A stretch of 64,000 nucleotides of DNA, from assembly GCF_012935715.1 (NCBI RefSeq), contig NZ_CP052860.1, forward strand, positions 186,001 to 250,000, in the 5' to 3' direction. Both the position numbers and the translations under genes were made by a program. Shown in pieces: positions 28,376-38,781 of this stretch (position 1 is its first letter; each line of letters begins with the position of its first letter). This DNA is from Pseudomonas sp. ADAK13. GTDB taxonomy: Bacteria > Pseudomonadota > Gammaproteobacteria > Pseudomonadales > Pseudomonadaceae. The notes beneath the pieces are model-generated. The model did not search any database. It had not been told where the DNA came from and saw only the letters and a list, made by a program, of their open reading frames with translations.

Positions 28376-28442
28376 GGCTCGGGCTTCCCGTGATTCAAAG
28401 TGCGCCGAGAATAACGCGGCGCACACCGGGTTAGCGAGCCGT

Positions 28443-29858
28443 TCAGTGCGCCGGGGTTTGCCAACCGCCGCCCAGGCTCTGGATCAATGCCACACTGCCC
28501 TGGCTGAGCTGACCCTGGGTGTCACGCAGGTTCTGCTCGGCTTGCAGCAACACCAGTTGCTGGGTCAGCACATTTTCCTGGCTGACAGTGCCGGCACGCA
28601 GTTGCGCCTCCTGGCTGCCGAACAGTTGCCGGTTGCGCTGGTACACCTGCTGGAAGGCGTCGGCCTGGGTTTGCAGGTGGTTGATCGCCGACAGGTTGTC
28701 TTCGACGTTCTGCAGGGCGCTGAGCACCGTGCCACGGTAGGTCGCGGCGATCTGGTCGTAGCTGGCCTCGGCCTGCCTGACCGCCGCCTCACGGGCGCCG
28801 CCGTCGAACAGGGTTTCCGCCAGCGCCGGGCCCAACGTCCAGATGCGATTGGGCAGCGAGAACAACCCGCCCAGCGCGCTGCCGCGATAGCCGGCCTCGG
28901 CGGTGAGGTCCAGGGTCGGGAAGAACGCGGCTTCAGCCACGCCGATTTTCGCGTTGGCCGCCGCGGCCGAGCGCTCCGCCGCCACCACGTCGGGACGCCG
29001 TTGCAGCAAGGTTGACGGCAAGGTCAGCGGCGGGCGCGGCAGCACGAAGGTGTAGTCATCCCGCGCCGCCACGGCAAACTCGCTCGGTGCCACGCCCACC
29101 AGCACCGCCAGTGCGTGCTCGTATTGCTCGCGGTCGCGCAGGGAGGTTTGCAGGTCGGCAATCGAGGTGGTGAGCTGGTCCTGGGCCACCAGCAACTGGT
29201 CGTTGGTGGCGACGCCCTGGGTGAACTGCACCTGGATCATGTCCAGCAGTTGCTGGTTGATCTTCTGTTGCTGTTGGAGCAGGCGCACGTCGATATCCAT
29301 CTGCCGCAGGGCGAGGTAGTTGCTCGCCACGCTGGAGCTGATGGACAATCGCACCCCGGCCAGCAACGCGTCGGATTGCTGGGCCGTGGCCTGGCTGGAC
29401 TCTATCCCGCGCCGTACCAGGCCCCACAGGTCCGGCTCCCAGCTGGCGGTCAAGGTCGCGCTGACGCTGTTCTCGACACCGCCCGAGGTAGTGCTGGATG
29501 TACTGCTGCCGCTGCCGCCCACACCCCGCGAACCCGACAGGCCTACGCCGACAGTGGGCCACAACCCGGCCCGGCTGGACGCCACCTGCGCCTGGGCCAG
29601 GCGGTAAGCCGCCTCCGCCGCGATGATCGACTGGTTGGCCTTGGCCGAACGCGCCACCAGGTCGTTCAACACCGGGTCCTGATAGGCCAGCCACCACTGG
29701 CTGTCCATCGCCCCTTGGGGGTTGGCCGCCGCGCGCTGCCACTGGGCGCCTTCCTTGAAAGTCTGCGGCAGCTCCATGGCGGGCTTCTGGTAATCGGGCC
29801 CGACCATGCAGCCGCCGAGCAGCAGGCTGATGCAAAGCACGCTGTATTTCACGTTCAT
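28443..29858 (-). CDS. opmB: OpmB-type outer-membrane efflux lipoprotein
   Basis: A 471-residue TolC-like outer-membrane factor of the NodT family. Signal peptide with lipobox LGGC (Cys17), then [10 protein letters not shown], the classic OprM-family start. Two OEP repeats of long helices and beta strands follow. It forms the exit duct for the MuxABC pump. ATG overlaps the muxC stop by 4 bases (ATGA). Order muxA-muxB-muxC-opmB matches the P. aeruginosa operon. Confidence 0.92.
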   Translation of the reverse strand: MNVKYSVLCISLLLGGCMVGPDYQKPAMELPQTFKEGAQWQRAAANPQGAMDSQWWLAYQDPVLNDLVARSAKANQSIIAAEAAYRLAQAQVASSRAGLWPTVGVGLSGSRGVGGSGSSTSSTTSGGVENSVSATLTASWEPDLWGLVRRGIESSQATAQQSDALLAGVRLSISSSVASNYLALRQMDIDVRLLQQQQKINQQLLDMIQVQFTQGVATNDQLLVAQDQLTTSIADLQTSLRDREQYEHALAVLVGVAPSEFAVAARDDYTFVLPRPPLTLPSTLLQRRPDVVAAERSAAAANAKIGVAEAAFFPTLDLTAEAGYRGSALGGLFSLPNRIWTLGPALAETLFDGGAREAAVRQAEASYDQIAATYRGTVLSALQNVEDNLSAINHLQTQADAFQQVYQRNRQLFGSQEAQLRAGTVSQENVLTQQLVLLQAEQNLRDTQGQLSQGSVALIQSLGGGWQTPAH

Positions 29859-32800
29859 AACCTTGCTTCCTTACGCCGACCCAGGCGCTGTGACGCCCGG
29901 TCGAGCCACAGGTAGATCACCGGGGTGGTGTACAGCGTCAGCACCTGGCTGAACAGCAGGCCACCAATAATCGAAATCCCCAACGGCCGGCGCAGTTCCG
30001 AACCGTAGCCGGTGCCCAGCACCAGCGGCAGCGCGCCAAGGATCGCCGCCAGGGTGGTCATCATGATCGGCCGGAAACGGATCAGGCACGCCCGGCGAAT
30101 AGCTTCCTTGGCCGTGAGGCCGAACTCCCGCCGCTCGGTGATCGCGAAGTCGATCATCATGATCGCGTTCTTCTTCACGATACCAATCAACAGAATCACC
30201 CCCACCAGCGCAATGATCGACAGCTCGGTGCCGGTCAGCAGCAAGGCGATCAACGCACCGACACCGGCCGAGGGCAAGGTCGAGAGAATGGTCAGCGGGT
30301 GCATCAGGTTTTCGTAGAGGATGCCCAGCACGATATACACCGACAGCAACGCGGCCACGATCAGCAACGGCTCGCTGGCCACCGACGACTGGAACACCTG
30401 GGCCGTACCGGCAAACTGGCCCACCACACTGGCGGGCATGCGCAGTTGCTTCACCGCATCGTCCACCAGCGCAGTCGCCTGGCCGATGGATGTGCCGGGC
30501 GCCAGGTTGAACGAGACCGTCACCGCCGGGAACGTGCCCTGGTGGCTGATGGAGATCGCCGTGCGCGCCACGGTGTTATCCGCCAGCGCCGACAGCGGCA
30601 CCAGGGTCTGCTCGGTAGTCAGGCTGGGCGCCGCCGTAGTGCCTTTGGTGGTCGTGGCCTGGGTGCCCGTCGGCACATAAATGCCTTTGAGCGCCGAAGG
30701 GTCGGTCCAGTATTCCGGGGCGATTTCCATCACCACGTGGTACTGGTTGGCCGCGCGATACAGGGTGGCGACCTGGCGCTGGCCAAAGGCGTCGTACAGC
30801 GTCTGGTCGACCGCCGAGACACTCACCCCAAGGCGTGCCGCCGTGTCGCGGTTGATCTGCACATTGGCCAGCAGGCTGTTGTCTTGCTGGTCGGTATTGA
30901 GGTCGGTGAGTTGCGGTAACTTACGCAGCACCGCCACCACCTTGGGCACCCATTCATCCAGGGACTCCTGGTCATCGGCGGTCAGGGTGTACTGGTACTG
31001 CGCGCCACTTTGCCGGCCACCCACGGTGATGTCCTGGGCCGACTGCAAATACAGCTTGGTGCCGGGCATGGCGCCGAGGCTGCGGCGAATCTGCCCGATG
31101 ATGTCGGTGGCATTGTCCTTGCGCTCGCCCAGGGGCTTGAGCAATACAAACATCTGCGCACTGTTGACCGCCCCGCCGCCGCCTCCACCACCGCCGACAA
31201 ACCCGGCGACGGTTTCGATATTCGGGTTTTTCATCACCTTGCGGTTGATCTCGGTGAAGTCCTTCTGCATCGCCCCGTAGGAAATGCTCTGGTTGGCCTG
31301 GATGCTGCCCTGCAAGCGCCCGGTGTCTTCCTGGGGAAAGAAGCCCTTGGGCACCAGCACGTACAGCACACCGGCAAGCACGATCACCAGCACCGTGACG
31401 AAGCCCATCAGCACCGTATGGTCGATCACCCAACCCAGGGTGCGATCGTAGAAGCGGTGAAAGCGCGAATCCGGGTGTTCGTTGCCTGCGTGAATTTCTT
31501 TCGGCGCGCGCAACAGCACGCTGGCAAGCATCGGCGTAACGGTCAGGGAGATCAGCATCGAGATCACGATGGCCACCGACAGCGACACCGAGAACTCGCG
31601 GAACAGCCGCCCGACAATCCCGCCCATCAGCAGCAGCGGAATAAACACCGCCACCAGGGACACGCTGATGGTCAGTACCGTGAAACCCACCTCCTGGGCG
31701 CCGGCCAGCGCGGCTTCCACCCGGGTCTTGCCGCGCTCCAGGTGACGCATGATGTTTTCCACCACCACGATCGCATCGTCCACCACAAAGCCGGTGGAAA
31801 TGGTCAGCGCCATGAGGGACAAGTTGTTCAGGCTGTAGCCGAGGAAGTACATGGCGCCAAAGGTGCCCAGCAGCGATAGCGGCACCACGATCGCCGGCAC
31901 CAGGGTGCTGCGCCAGTCGCGGAAGAAGCCGAACGTCACCAGCGTCACCAACAGGATCGACACCAGCAACGTCACTTCCACGTCGTGCAACGAAGCGCGA
32001 ATGGTGGTGGTGCGGTCCATCAGCAGGTCGAGCTTGATCGTCGCCGGTATCGAGCTTTGCAAAAACGGCAGCGAGGCTTTCACCGCGTCCACCGTTTCGA
32101 TCACGTTGGCGCCGGGCTGCTTGAACACCACCAGCAACACCGCCGGCTTGCCGTTGGACAGGCCGAAGTTGCGCAGGTCCTGCACGTCTTCACGCACGTA
32201 GCCGAGGTCGGCGATATGGATCAGGTCGCCGTTGCGCGCCTTGACCACCAGCGGCCCGTAGTCCTTTTCATCGAGCAACTGGTCGTTGGCGGCAATCCCG
32301 TAGTTGCGGTCGCCGATGGCCACGTTGCCCTTGGGCAGGTTGACGTTGGACGCGTTGATCACCTGGCGCACCTGCTCCAGGCTGACGCCGTACTGGTTGA
32401 GCCGGTCGGGGTTCAATTCCACCCGCACTGCCGGCAACGCGCCGCCGCCCACGGTTACGTCACCGACGCCGGTGGTCTGCAACAGCCGCTGCTCCAGCAG
32501 GGTCGAAGCCACGTCATACATCTGCCCCGGCGTGGCGCTGTCGGAGGTCAGGCTGATGATCAAGATTGGCGAGTCGGCCGGGTTGACCTTGCGGTACGTC
32601 GGGTTGCCGGACAGGTCGCTGGGCAGGTTGCTGCGGGCGGCGTTGATCGCGGCCTGAACGTCCCGGGCAGCACCGTCGATGTCGCGGTTCAGGTCGAACT
32701 GCAGGATGATCCGCGCCGAGCCAAGGCTGCTGGACGAGGTCATCTGCGTGACCCCGGCAATCTGGCCGAACTGCCGTTCCAACGGCGTGGCCACCGAACT

Positions 32801-32986
32801 GGCGACGGTGGTCGGGTCGGCGCCGGGCAACGAGGCGCTGACGCTGATGGTCGGGAAATCCACCTCCGGCAGCGGCGCCACCGGCAGCAGCATAAAAGCC
32901 AGTGCGCCAAACAACGCGAGGCCGGCTGCCATCAAGGTGGTTGCAATGGGACGGCGAACAAACGGCGCGCTGAGGTTCATCGCCAT
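29855..32986 (-). CDS. muxC: RND efflux pump subunit MuxC (MdtC-like)
   Basis: A 1043-residue proton-driven RND transporter with 12 membrane helices and two large periplasmic loops. FVRRPIATTLMAAGLALFGA is the N-terminal helix, and FVVDDAIVVVENIMRHLE in helix 4 holds the Asp pair for proton relay. It works as a heteromultimer with MuxB. A Gly-rich loop (VGGGGGGGGAV) occurs in the second periplasmic domain. Start shares one base with the muxB stop (TGATG). In P. aeruginosa the system exports novobiocin, macrolides, tetracycline and aztreonam. Confidence 0.93.
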   Translation of the reverse strand: MAMNLSAPFVRRPIATTLMAAGLALFGALAFMLLPVAPLPEVDFPTISVSASLPGADPTTVASSVATPLERQFGQIAGVTQMTSSSSLGSARIILQFDLNRDIDGAARDVQAAINAARSNLPSDLSGNPTYRKVNPADSPILIISLTSDSATPGQMYDVASTLLEQRLLQTTGVGDVTVGGGALPAVRVELNPDRLNQYGVSLEQVRQVINASNVNLPKGNVAIGDRNYGIAANDQLLDEKDYGPLVVKARNGDLIHIADLGYVREDVQDLRNFGLSNGKPAVLLVVFKQPGANVIETVDAVKASLPFLQSSIPATIKLDLLMDRTTTIRASLHDVEVTLLVSILLVTLVTFGFFRDWRSTLVPAIVVPLSLLGTFGAMYFLGYSLNNLSLMALTISTGFVVDDAIVVVENIMRHLERGKTRVEAALAGAQEVGFTVLTISVSLVAVFIPLLLMGGIVGRLFREFSVSLSVAIVISMLISLTVTPMLASVLLRAPKEIHAGNEHPDSRFHRFYDRTLGWVIDHTVLMGFVTVLVIVLAGVLYVLVPKGFFPQEDTGRLQGSIQANQSISYGAMQKDFTEINRKVMKNPNIETVAGFVGGGGGGGGAVNSAQMFVLLKPLGERKDNATDIIGQIRRSLGAMPGTKLYLQSAQDITVGGRQSGAQYQYTLTADDQESLDEWVPKVVAVLRKLPQLTDLNTDQQDNSLLANVQINRDTAARLGVSVSAVDQTLYDAFGQRQVATLYRAANQYHVVMEIAPEYWTDPSALKGIYVPTGTQATTTKGTTAAPSLTTEQTLVPLSALADNTVARTAISISHQGTFPAVTVSFNLAPGTSIGQATALVDDAVKQLRMPASVVGQFAGTAQVFQSSVASEPLLIVAALLSVYIVLGILYENLMHPLTILSTLPSAGVGALIALLLTGTELSIIALVGVILLIGIVKKNAIMMIDFAITERREFGLTAKEAIRRACLIRFRPIMMTTLAAILGALPLVLGTGYGSELRRPLGISIIGGLLFSQVLTLYTTPVIYLWLDRASQRLGRRKEARL

Positions 32987-35900
32987 CAGACCGCTTCAGC
33001 CGGGCGGCGGCTGAAACGCTGCCCCAGGCCGTGCATGGCGAGGAAGATCACCGGCGTGGAAAACAGCGTCAGCAACTGGCTGAGCAACAGCCCGCCGATA
33101 ATCGCGATACCCAGCGGATGGCGCAGCTCCGAGCCGATCCCCGTGCCCAGCGCCAGCGGCACCGCGCCGAACAGCGAGGCCATGCTGGTCATCAGGATCG
33201 GCCGGAACCGCAACTCCGCCGCCTGACGGATCGCCGCCACAGGGCTCAAGCCACCCTCACGCAAGAGTTCCAGGGCGAAGTCGACCATCATGATGCCGTT
33301 TTTCATCACGATGCCGATCAGCAGCACAATGCCGATCAGGCCGATAATGTCGAACTGTGTACCGGTCACCAGCAGCGCCAGCAAGGCCCCGAGCGCCGCC
33401 GAGAGCAGCGTCGAAAGGATCGTCACCGGGTGCACGAAGCTCTCGTACAGAATCCCCAGCATCAGGTACACCACCACAATCGCCGCCACCACCAGGAACA
33501 CCTGGTTCGACAGCGACTGCTCGAACGTCGCCGCCGCGCCTTCAAGGTTGGCCTGCACCGACAGCGGCAGACCGACCTTGGCCTCGATGTCCTTGAGCCG
33601 CGTAACGGCCGCGCCAAGGGTCTGGCCGGGGGCGAGGTTGAAGGATACGTCGGCATACGGAAACTGGCCCAGCCGGTTGATGGTCACGGGGGCACGTACC
33701 ACCTGCATGGTGGCCATGCTCGACAGCGGCGCGACACCGCCACCGGGAATATCCACGTACAACCCCGTGAGCAAGTCCGACAAGTTGCGCGGCGGATGAT
33801 CGGTGGCGATCACCACGTGGTACTGGTTGAGCTGGGTATAAATCGTCGAGACCTGGCGCTGGCCGAAGGCGTCGTACAGCACATCGTCGATGGCCTGTGG
33901 CGTGATGCCCAGGCGTGAGGCGGTGGCGCGGTCAAACGTCAGCTGGATCTGGTTGCCGAACTGCATCGCCTGGCTTTGCACGTCGGTGAACATCGGGTCT
34001 TGCTTGATCGCCGTCAGCAGCCTGGTGGTCCACTGTTCCAGTTCGTCCGGGTCGGTGGCTTGCAGGCCCAGGCGGTAGCTGGTGGTGGACACCGTCGCGT
34101 CGAGGGTCAGGTCCTGCACCGAGTGCAGGTACAGGCGGATGCCGGCGTCGTCGGCGTTGGCATCGGAGAGCCGGCGGATCACTTCGGTGGCGCTGTCACG
34201 CTCGCCCCGGGGCTTGAGGTTGATCAACAGGTTGCCCTGGTTGATGGTTGGGTTGGTCTGGTCGATCCCGACAAACGACGACAGGCTTTGCACCGCCGGG
34301 TCCTTGAGGATCCGGGCGGCGAGGCGCTGTTGTTCGGTCTGCATCTGCTGGAACGAAACCGTCGGCGCCGCCTGGGAAATGCCCTGGATCAGGCCGGTGT
34401 CCTGGTCCGGGAAAAAGCCCTTAGGCATGATCACCAGGGTCACCAGGGTCAACGCGGCAGTGAGCACCACCGAAATCAGCGTGAGCGTGCGGTGCGCCAA
34501 TACCCAGTCCAGGCCGCGCACGTAGTGGGTGTTGATGCGGTCGAAGAAATCCGCACGGCGTTCTTCGTGCTTATTCTTGAGCATCCGCGCGCACATCATC
34601 GGCGTCAGGGTCAGGGAGATGAACGCCGAGATCACGATGGTCAGGGCCACGGTCATGGCGAATTCGCGGAACAAGCGGCCGACCACATCGCCCATGAACA
34701 GCAGCGGGATCATCACTGCGATCAGCGCAATCGACAGCGAAATAATCGTGAACCCGATTTGCTCCGAACCCTTGAGTGCAGCCTCCAGCGGTGAGTCGCC
34801 GGCCTCGATATAGCGCGTGATGTTTTCGATCATCACGATGGCGTCATCCACCACAAACCCGATGGCAATCGTCAGTGCCATCAGCGTCAGGTTGTTCAGC
34901 GAGAAGCCCAACGCATAGGCCACCGCCAGGGTGCCCACCAGCGTCAGCGGAATGGTGACGGCAGGAATGATCGTGGCCGGCACGTTGCGCAGGAACGCGA
35001 AAATCACGATCACTACCAGCGCGATGGCCATGGCCAGTTCGTACTGCACATCGGTGACCGAGGCGCGGATGGTTTGGGTGCGGTCGGTCAGCACAGCGAC
35101 CTTCAAGGTACCCGGCAAACTCGCCCGCAGCTTGGGCAGCAATTGCTGCACGCGGTCAACCACTTCAATCACGTTGGCGCCGGGCTGGCGCTGGATATTC
35201 AGCACAATCGACGGCGTGCTGTTGGTCCACGCGGCCTGGCGCGGGTTCTCTGGGCCCTGGGTGGAACTGGCGATCTGCGACAGGCGAATCGGCGCGCCGT
35301 TTTTATAGGCGATTACCAGGTCGCGGTATTCCTCGGCCGATTGCAGCTGGTCGTTGGCACCAATGGAATAGGCCTGGAACTTGCCATCGATATTGCCCTT
35401 GGCCTGATTGACGTTGGCCGTGCCGAGGGAGCTGCGCAGGTCATCGATGGACAGCCCCAGGCTATTGAGCGCCGAAGTGTTCGCCTCGACCCGTACCGCC
35501 GGGCGCTGGCCGCCGCTGATGGTCACCAGGCCGACGCCGGTGATCTGCGAGATTTTCTGCGCCAGGCGTGTGTCCGCCAGGTCTTCGACCTTGGTCAGCG
35601 GCAACACGTCGGAGGTCAGGGACAGGGTCAGCACCGGCGCATCCGCCGGGTTGACCTTGCTGTACACCGGCGGGTACGGCAGGTTGGCCGGCAGAAAGGT
35701 CCCGGCAGCGTTGATCGCGGCCTGTACTTCCTGTTCGGCGACGTCCAGGGACAGCGACAGGTCGAATTGCAGGGTCACAACCGAAGCGCCGTCGGAGCTG
35801 GTGGAGTTCATGGATTTAAGGCCCGGCATCTCGCCGAGCTGGCGCTCCAGCGGTGCGGTGATGGAAGAACTGACCACGTCCGGGCTGGCGCCGGGGTATT

Positions 35901-36048
35901 GGGTGAAGACCTGGATGGTCGGGTAATCGACTTCGGGCAATGCCGACACCGACAGCAAGTGATACCCCAGCATCCCCAGCAACAGCACCGCGACCATCAT
36001 CAAGGTAGTGGCGACGGGACGTTCGATAAAGGGCCGCGAAATGTTCAT
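32986..36048 (-). CDS. muxB: RND efflux pump subunit MuxB (MdtB-like)
   Basis: A 1020-residue RND transporter. FIERPVATTLMMVAVLLLG begins helix 1; FVVDDAIVMIENITRYIE carries the Asp-Asp pair of helix 4. It is paralogous to MuxC and forms the mixed trimer. It is preceded by the membrane-fusion gene (13-base gap) and joined to muxC by a one-base overlap. Complete, with no frame breaks seen. Confidence 0.93.
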   Translation of the reverse strand: MNISRPFIERPVATTLMMVAVLLLGMLGYHLLSVSALPEVDYPTIQVFTQYPGASPDVVSSSITAPLERQLGEMPGLKSMNSTSSDGASVVTLQFDLSLSLDVAEQEVQAAINAAGTFLPANLPYPPVYSKVNPADAPVLTLSLTSDVLPLTKVEDLADTRLAQKISQITGVGLVTISGGQRPAVRVEANTSALNSLGLSIDDLRSSLGTANVNQAKGNIDGKFQAYSIGANDQLQSAEEYRDLVIAYKNGAPIRLSQIASSTQGPENPRQAAWTNSTPSIVLNIQRQPGANVIEVVDRVQQLLPKLRASLPGTLKVAVLTDRTQTIRASVTDVQYELAMAIALVVIVIFAFLRNVPATIIPAVTIPLTLVGTLAVAYALGFSLNNLTLMALTIAIGFVVDDAIVMIENITRYIEAGDSPLEAALKGSEQIGFTIISLSIALIAVMIPLLFMGDVVGRLFREFAMTVALTIVISAFISLTLTPMMCARMLKNKHEERRADFFDRINTHYVRGLDWVLAHRTLTLISVVLTAALTLVTLVIMPKGFFPDQDTGLIQGISQAAPTVSFQQMQTEQQRLAARILKDPAVQSLSSFVGIDQTNPTINQGNLLINLKPRGERDSATEVIRRLSDANADDAGIRLYLHSVQDLTLDATVSTTSYRLGLQATDPDELEQWTTRLLTAIKQDPMFTDVQSQAMQFGNQIQLTFDRATASRLGITPQAIDDVLYDAFGQRQVSTIYTQLNQYHVVIATDHPPRNLSDLLTGLYVDIPGGGVAPLSSMATMQVVRAPVTINRLGQFPYADVSFNLAPGQTLGAAVTRLKDIEAKVGLPLSVQANLEGAAATFEQSLSNQVFLVVAAIVVVYLMLGILYESFVHPVTILSTLLSAALGALLALLVTGTQFDIIGLIGIVLLIGIVMKNGIMMVDFALELLREGGLSPVAAIRQAAELRFRPILMTSMASLFGAVPLALGTGIGSELRHPLGIAIIGGLLLSQLLTLFSTPVIFLAMHGLGQRFSRRPAEAV

Positions 36049-36061
36049 GCTCGGCAGCTCC

Positions 36062-37189
36062 TCACTGGGCGACGACCTTCACGGCCGAACCGTCATCCAG
36101 CTTGTCGGCGCCTTCGGTGATCACCTGTTCGCCGGGTTTGACCCCGCTTTCGAGCACCGCCGAGATGTCGCCCATGGACGGGCCGGTCTTGATGTTGCGC
36201 AGGCTGGCCTTGTCGCCGTTCACCACGAACACGAAATCACCCTTGCTGCCATGCTGGATCGCCCGGGTGGGCACCACGGCAACCTGGGTCAGGGTGTCGG
36301 CTTTCAGGCGCGCATTGACGAACTGGTTGGGGAACAGCGCATTGCCCGAATCGTCGAACTGCGCCTTGACCTTGATGGTGCCGGTGGTGGTGTCCACCTG
36401 GTTGTCCAGGGCCAACAGGCTGCCGGTGGCCAGCAAGGCTTTTTTATTGCGGTCGTAGGCCAGCACCGTCACGGCGCCACGGCCCAGGGCTTGATTGATT
36501 GCGCCCAAGTCATCCTCGGGCACCGCAAACACCACCGTGGCCGGGTTCATTTGGGTGATCACCACAATGCCGGTGGTGCTGGTGGTAGTGACATAGTTGC
36601 CCGGGTCTACCAGGCGCAGGCCCACCACGCCGTCGACGGGCGAGGTGATGGTGCAGTAGCCGACCTGCACTTCAAGGTTCTGCACATTGCCCTGGTCGGC
36701 GGCCACGGTGCCCAGTTGTTGCTGGACCAGCGAGGCCTGGGTATCGACGGTTTGCTGGCTGGTGGAGCCGGCCTTGACCAGTTCGCGGTAGCGCACCAGA
36801 TCGCGCTGGGCATTGCTCAATACCGCCTGGTCGTGGGCCAGGGTGCCCTTGGCCACGGCCAACTGGGCCTTGAGGGCACGGTCATCGATTCGCGCAATCA
36901 CCTGGCCCTTGGTGACGTGCTGGCCTTCCTTGAACGCCACGCTGCTGAGGATGCCATCGACCTGGGTGACCACCGTCACACTGCGGGTCGGGGTGACGGT
37001 GCCGAGGGCATCGATGTACACCGGTACGTCCTGCAACACCACCGGCACCACGGCCACCGGTTCGCCGGTGGCGGGCGGCCTGCCTTTGTGCCCACCTGCA
37101 AAGAAGTGCAAACCCAGGGCAATCAACACCGCTACCAGTAACAACGTGCCAACTACCCAGGCGAACGTACGTCGTCTGCTTTTCTCCAC
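36062..37189 (-). CDS. muxA: Membrane-fusion (periplasmic adaptor) protein MuxA
   Basis: A 375-residue HlyD/AcrA-type adaptor. N-terminal membrane helix (about 9-31), then the lipoyl/barrel-sandwich part split by an alpha-helical hairpin (about 115-175). VTQVDGILSSVAFKEGQHV and the mirrored ITSPVDGVVGLRLVDPGNYV are the two lipoyl halves. It links MuxBC to OpmB. The start appears to be GTG at 37189 (GTG-GAG-AAA-AGC). First gene of the operon, divergent from a TetR regulator. Confidence 0.92.
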   Translation of the reverse strand: MEKSRRRTFAWVVGTLLLVAVLIALGLHFFAGGHKGRPPATGEPVAVVPVVLQDVPVYIDALGTVTPTRSVTVVTQVDGILSSVAFKEGQHVTKGQVIARIDDRALKAQLAVAKGTLAHDQAVLSNAQRDLVRYRELVKAGSTSQQTVDTQASLVQQQLGTVAADQGNVQNLEVQVGYCTITSPVDGVVGLRLVDPGNYVTTTSTTGIVVITQMNPATVVFAVPEDDLGAINQALGRGAVTVLAYDRNKKALLATGSLLALDNQVDTTTGTIKVKAQFDDSGNALFPNQFVNARLKADTLTQVAVVPTRAIQHGSKGDFVFVVNGDKASLRNIKTGPSMGDISAVLESGVKPGEQVITEGADKLDDGSAVKVVAQ

Positions 37190-37430
37190 GGGTTTCTCTC
37201 TCGAACGCCGAAATCAGGAAGGGGCGGCCCGGCTAAATGGCCGCTCGCTGCCTGAACTCTAGCAGCGCGCTCGGGCCGTGCCTGTACGACCGTGAATGCG
37301 TTCAGCATCAAGACAGACAAAGTCAGCTGGGCGCCCCACCGTGCAAGGGCTGCAGCACGATTCTTGAGCCCTGCGCAAAGCCGGTGCTACCATGCCCGAC
37401 CGCCTGTCTTGGCAAGGAACGACCTGGTCT

Positions 37431-38036
37431 ATGAGCACCATTCGCGAGCGCAACAAAGAACTGATCCTGCGGGCTGCCAGTGAGGAGTTTGCCGACAAGG
37501 GCTTCGCCGCGACCAAAACCAGCGACATCGCCGCCAAGGCCGGGCTTCCCAAGCCCAACGTCTACTACTACTTCAAGTCCAAGGACAACCTCTACCGCGA
37601 GGTGCTCGAAAGCATTATCGAGCCGATCCTGGCCGCCTCCACGCCGTTCAATCCCGAGGGCGACCCTTCGGCCGTGCTGAGCGGCTACATCCGCTCGAAA
37701 ATCTGCATCTCCCGGGATTTGCCGTTTGCCTCGAAAGTGTTCGCCAGCGAAATCATGCACGGCGCCCCGCATTTGAGCCCGGAGCAGGTGGACCAGCTGA
37801 ATGCCCAGGCCAAACACAACATCGACTGCATCCAGAGCTGGGTGGACCGGGGGCTGATTGCGCCGATTGACCCGCATCATCTGATGTTCAGCATCTGGGC
37901 GGCGACGCAGACCTACGCGGATTTTGACTGGCAGATTTCAGCGGTGACCGGGAAAGCCAAGCTGGATGAAGCGGATTATGAGGCGGCGGCGCAGACGATT
38001 ATCCGGTTGGTGCTTAAAGGGTGTGAGCCGGACTGA
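37431..38036 (+). CDS. TetR-family regulator (RutR-like), divergent from muxABC-opmB
   Basis: A 201-residue protein. An N-terminal TetR HTH (about 5-55) contains TKTSDIAAKAGLPKPNVYYYFKSKDNLY, with the recognition helix before YYYF. The C-terminal domain has TYADFDWQI and DPHHLMFSIWAATQ, like RutR/YcdC-type regulators that bind uracil or small ligands. Divergence from muxA makes it a candidate regulator of the pump, although RutR-like proteins often control pyrimidine catabolism. ATG at 37431 is chosen because the family starts there. A short GACC-T-GGTC palindrome directly precedes it. Confidence 0.85.
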   Translation: MSTIRERNKELILRAASEEFADKGFAATKTSDIAAKAGLPKPNVYYYFKSKDNLYREVLESIIEPILAASTPFNPEGDPSAVLSGYIRSKICISRDLPFASKVFASEIMHGAPHLSPEQVDQLNAQAKHNIDCIQSWVDRGLIAPIDPHHLMFSIWAATQTYADFDWQISAVTGKAKLDEADYEAAAQTIIRLVLKGCEPD

Positions 38037-38041
38037 AGAGC

Positions 38042-38134
38042 ATCGCAGGCAAGCCAGCTCCCACAGTGGATTTGTGCCAGACACAGAATGTATGAACGAC
38101 AGAGATCCACTGTGGGAGCGGGCTTGCCCGCGAT
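38042..38134. repeat. REPIN upstream of the RAYT gene
   Basis: ATCGCAGGCAAGCCAGCTCCCAC (38042-38064) and GTGGGAGCGGGCTTGCCCGCGAT (38112-38134) face each other. The pairing extends inward: CAGTGGAT versus ATCCACTG. The right half, 38109-38141, is repeated exactly at 38756-38788 on the far side of the RAYT gene. Confidence 0.9.
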
Positions 38135-38230
38135 AGCTATCTCCAGGACACATCCTGCCAAAACCTGGAACACCCCTTAAAACATTCCCATCTAGCCTTT
38201 CAGAACTCACTTCTGCAAAGGGGCAACGGA

Positions 38231-38689
38231 ATGCCTGATCTACCCGCATCATGTCGTCTGCGCACAGGGCGCTATAACGAATCCAACCGCATTTATCTTC
38301 TGACCAGCAACACACTGCATCGCGAGCCCATATTCAGCGACTTCAAGCTGGGCAGACTGGTGGTACAGCAGTTCAGAATTGCCCAAAACCAACGTCTGGC
38401 AACCTCATTGGCCTGGGTGGTAATGCCTGATCATTTCCACTGGTTGATTTCACTGGAAAACGGTTCTCTGGCTGACCTGATGCGCCAGGTCAAATCCAAA
38501 AGTACTCGAATCGTAAATGCTGTTGCCGGGCGTCAAGGGCGCCTTTGGCAACCGGGCTTCCATGACCATGCCGTGCGGCGTGAAGAAAGCCTTGAGGGCA
38601 TCGCCCGGTACATCGTGGCCAACCCCCTGAGAGCGGGTCTCGTGAAGAAATATGGCGACTACCCTCTGTGGGATGCGATCTGGCTTTGA
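38231..38689 (+). CDS. REP-associated tyrosine transposase (RAYT, Y1/HUH)
   Basis: A 152-residue Y1 transposase of the IS200/IS605-like TnpA-REP class. The HUH motif is His68-Phe-His70 in VVMPDHFHWLI, and the single catalytic Tyr is likely Tyr127 in IARYIVANPLRAG. WQPGFHDHAVRREE is a hallmark of RAYTs. Such enzymes bind and nick REP hairpins as single strands and are believed to disperse REPINs. It is flanked at both ends by REPINs with the same core, which fits self-association of gene and repeats. The reading frame is intact. Confidence 0.92.
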   Translation: MPDLPASCRLRTGRYNESNRIYLLTSNTLHREPIFSDFKLGRLVVQQFRIAQNQRLATSLAWVVMPDHFHWLISLENGSLADLMRQVKSKSTRIVNAVAGRQGRLWQPGFHDHAVRREESLEGIARYIVANPLRAGLVKKYGDYPLWDAIWL

Positions 38690-38709
38690 CTGTAGCCCGG
38701 GTCGCCGCC

Positions 38710-38781
38710 ATCGCGGGCAAGCCCGCTCCCACATTTTGATTTGTGAATACATTCAACTGTGGGAGCGGGCTTGCCCGCGAT
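38710..38781. repeat. REPIN downstream of the RAYT gene
   Basis: ATCGCGGGCAAGCCCGCTCCCAC (38710-38732) and GTGGGAGCGGGCTTGCCCGCGAT (38759-38781). Together with the upstream REPIN it brackets the RAYT gene. The stretch 38756-38788 is a 33-base direct repeat of 38109-38141. Confidence 0.92.

Noticed and set aside
37421..37429. GACC-T-GGTC as operator of the TetR gene
   Set aside because: Only 9 bases, lacking the flanks of known RutR-type sites; too weak to list as a feature.
38450..38756. Two minus-strand frames over the RAYT gene
   Set aside because: They are antisense to an intact, motif-bearing transposase and partly translate REP sequence.
38042..38781. CRISPR-like array from repeated palindromes
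   Set aside because: Repeats are inverted pairs with irregular spacing and a RAYT gene between; no regular spacers and no cas genes.
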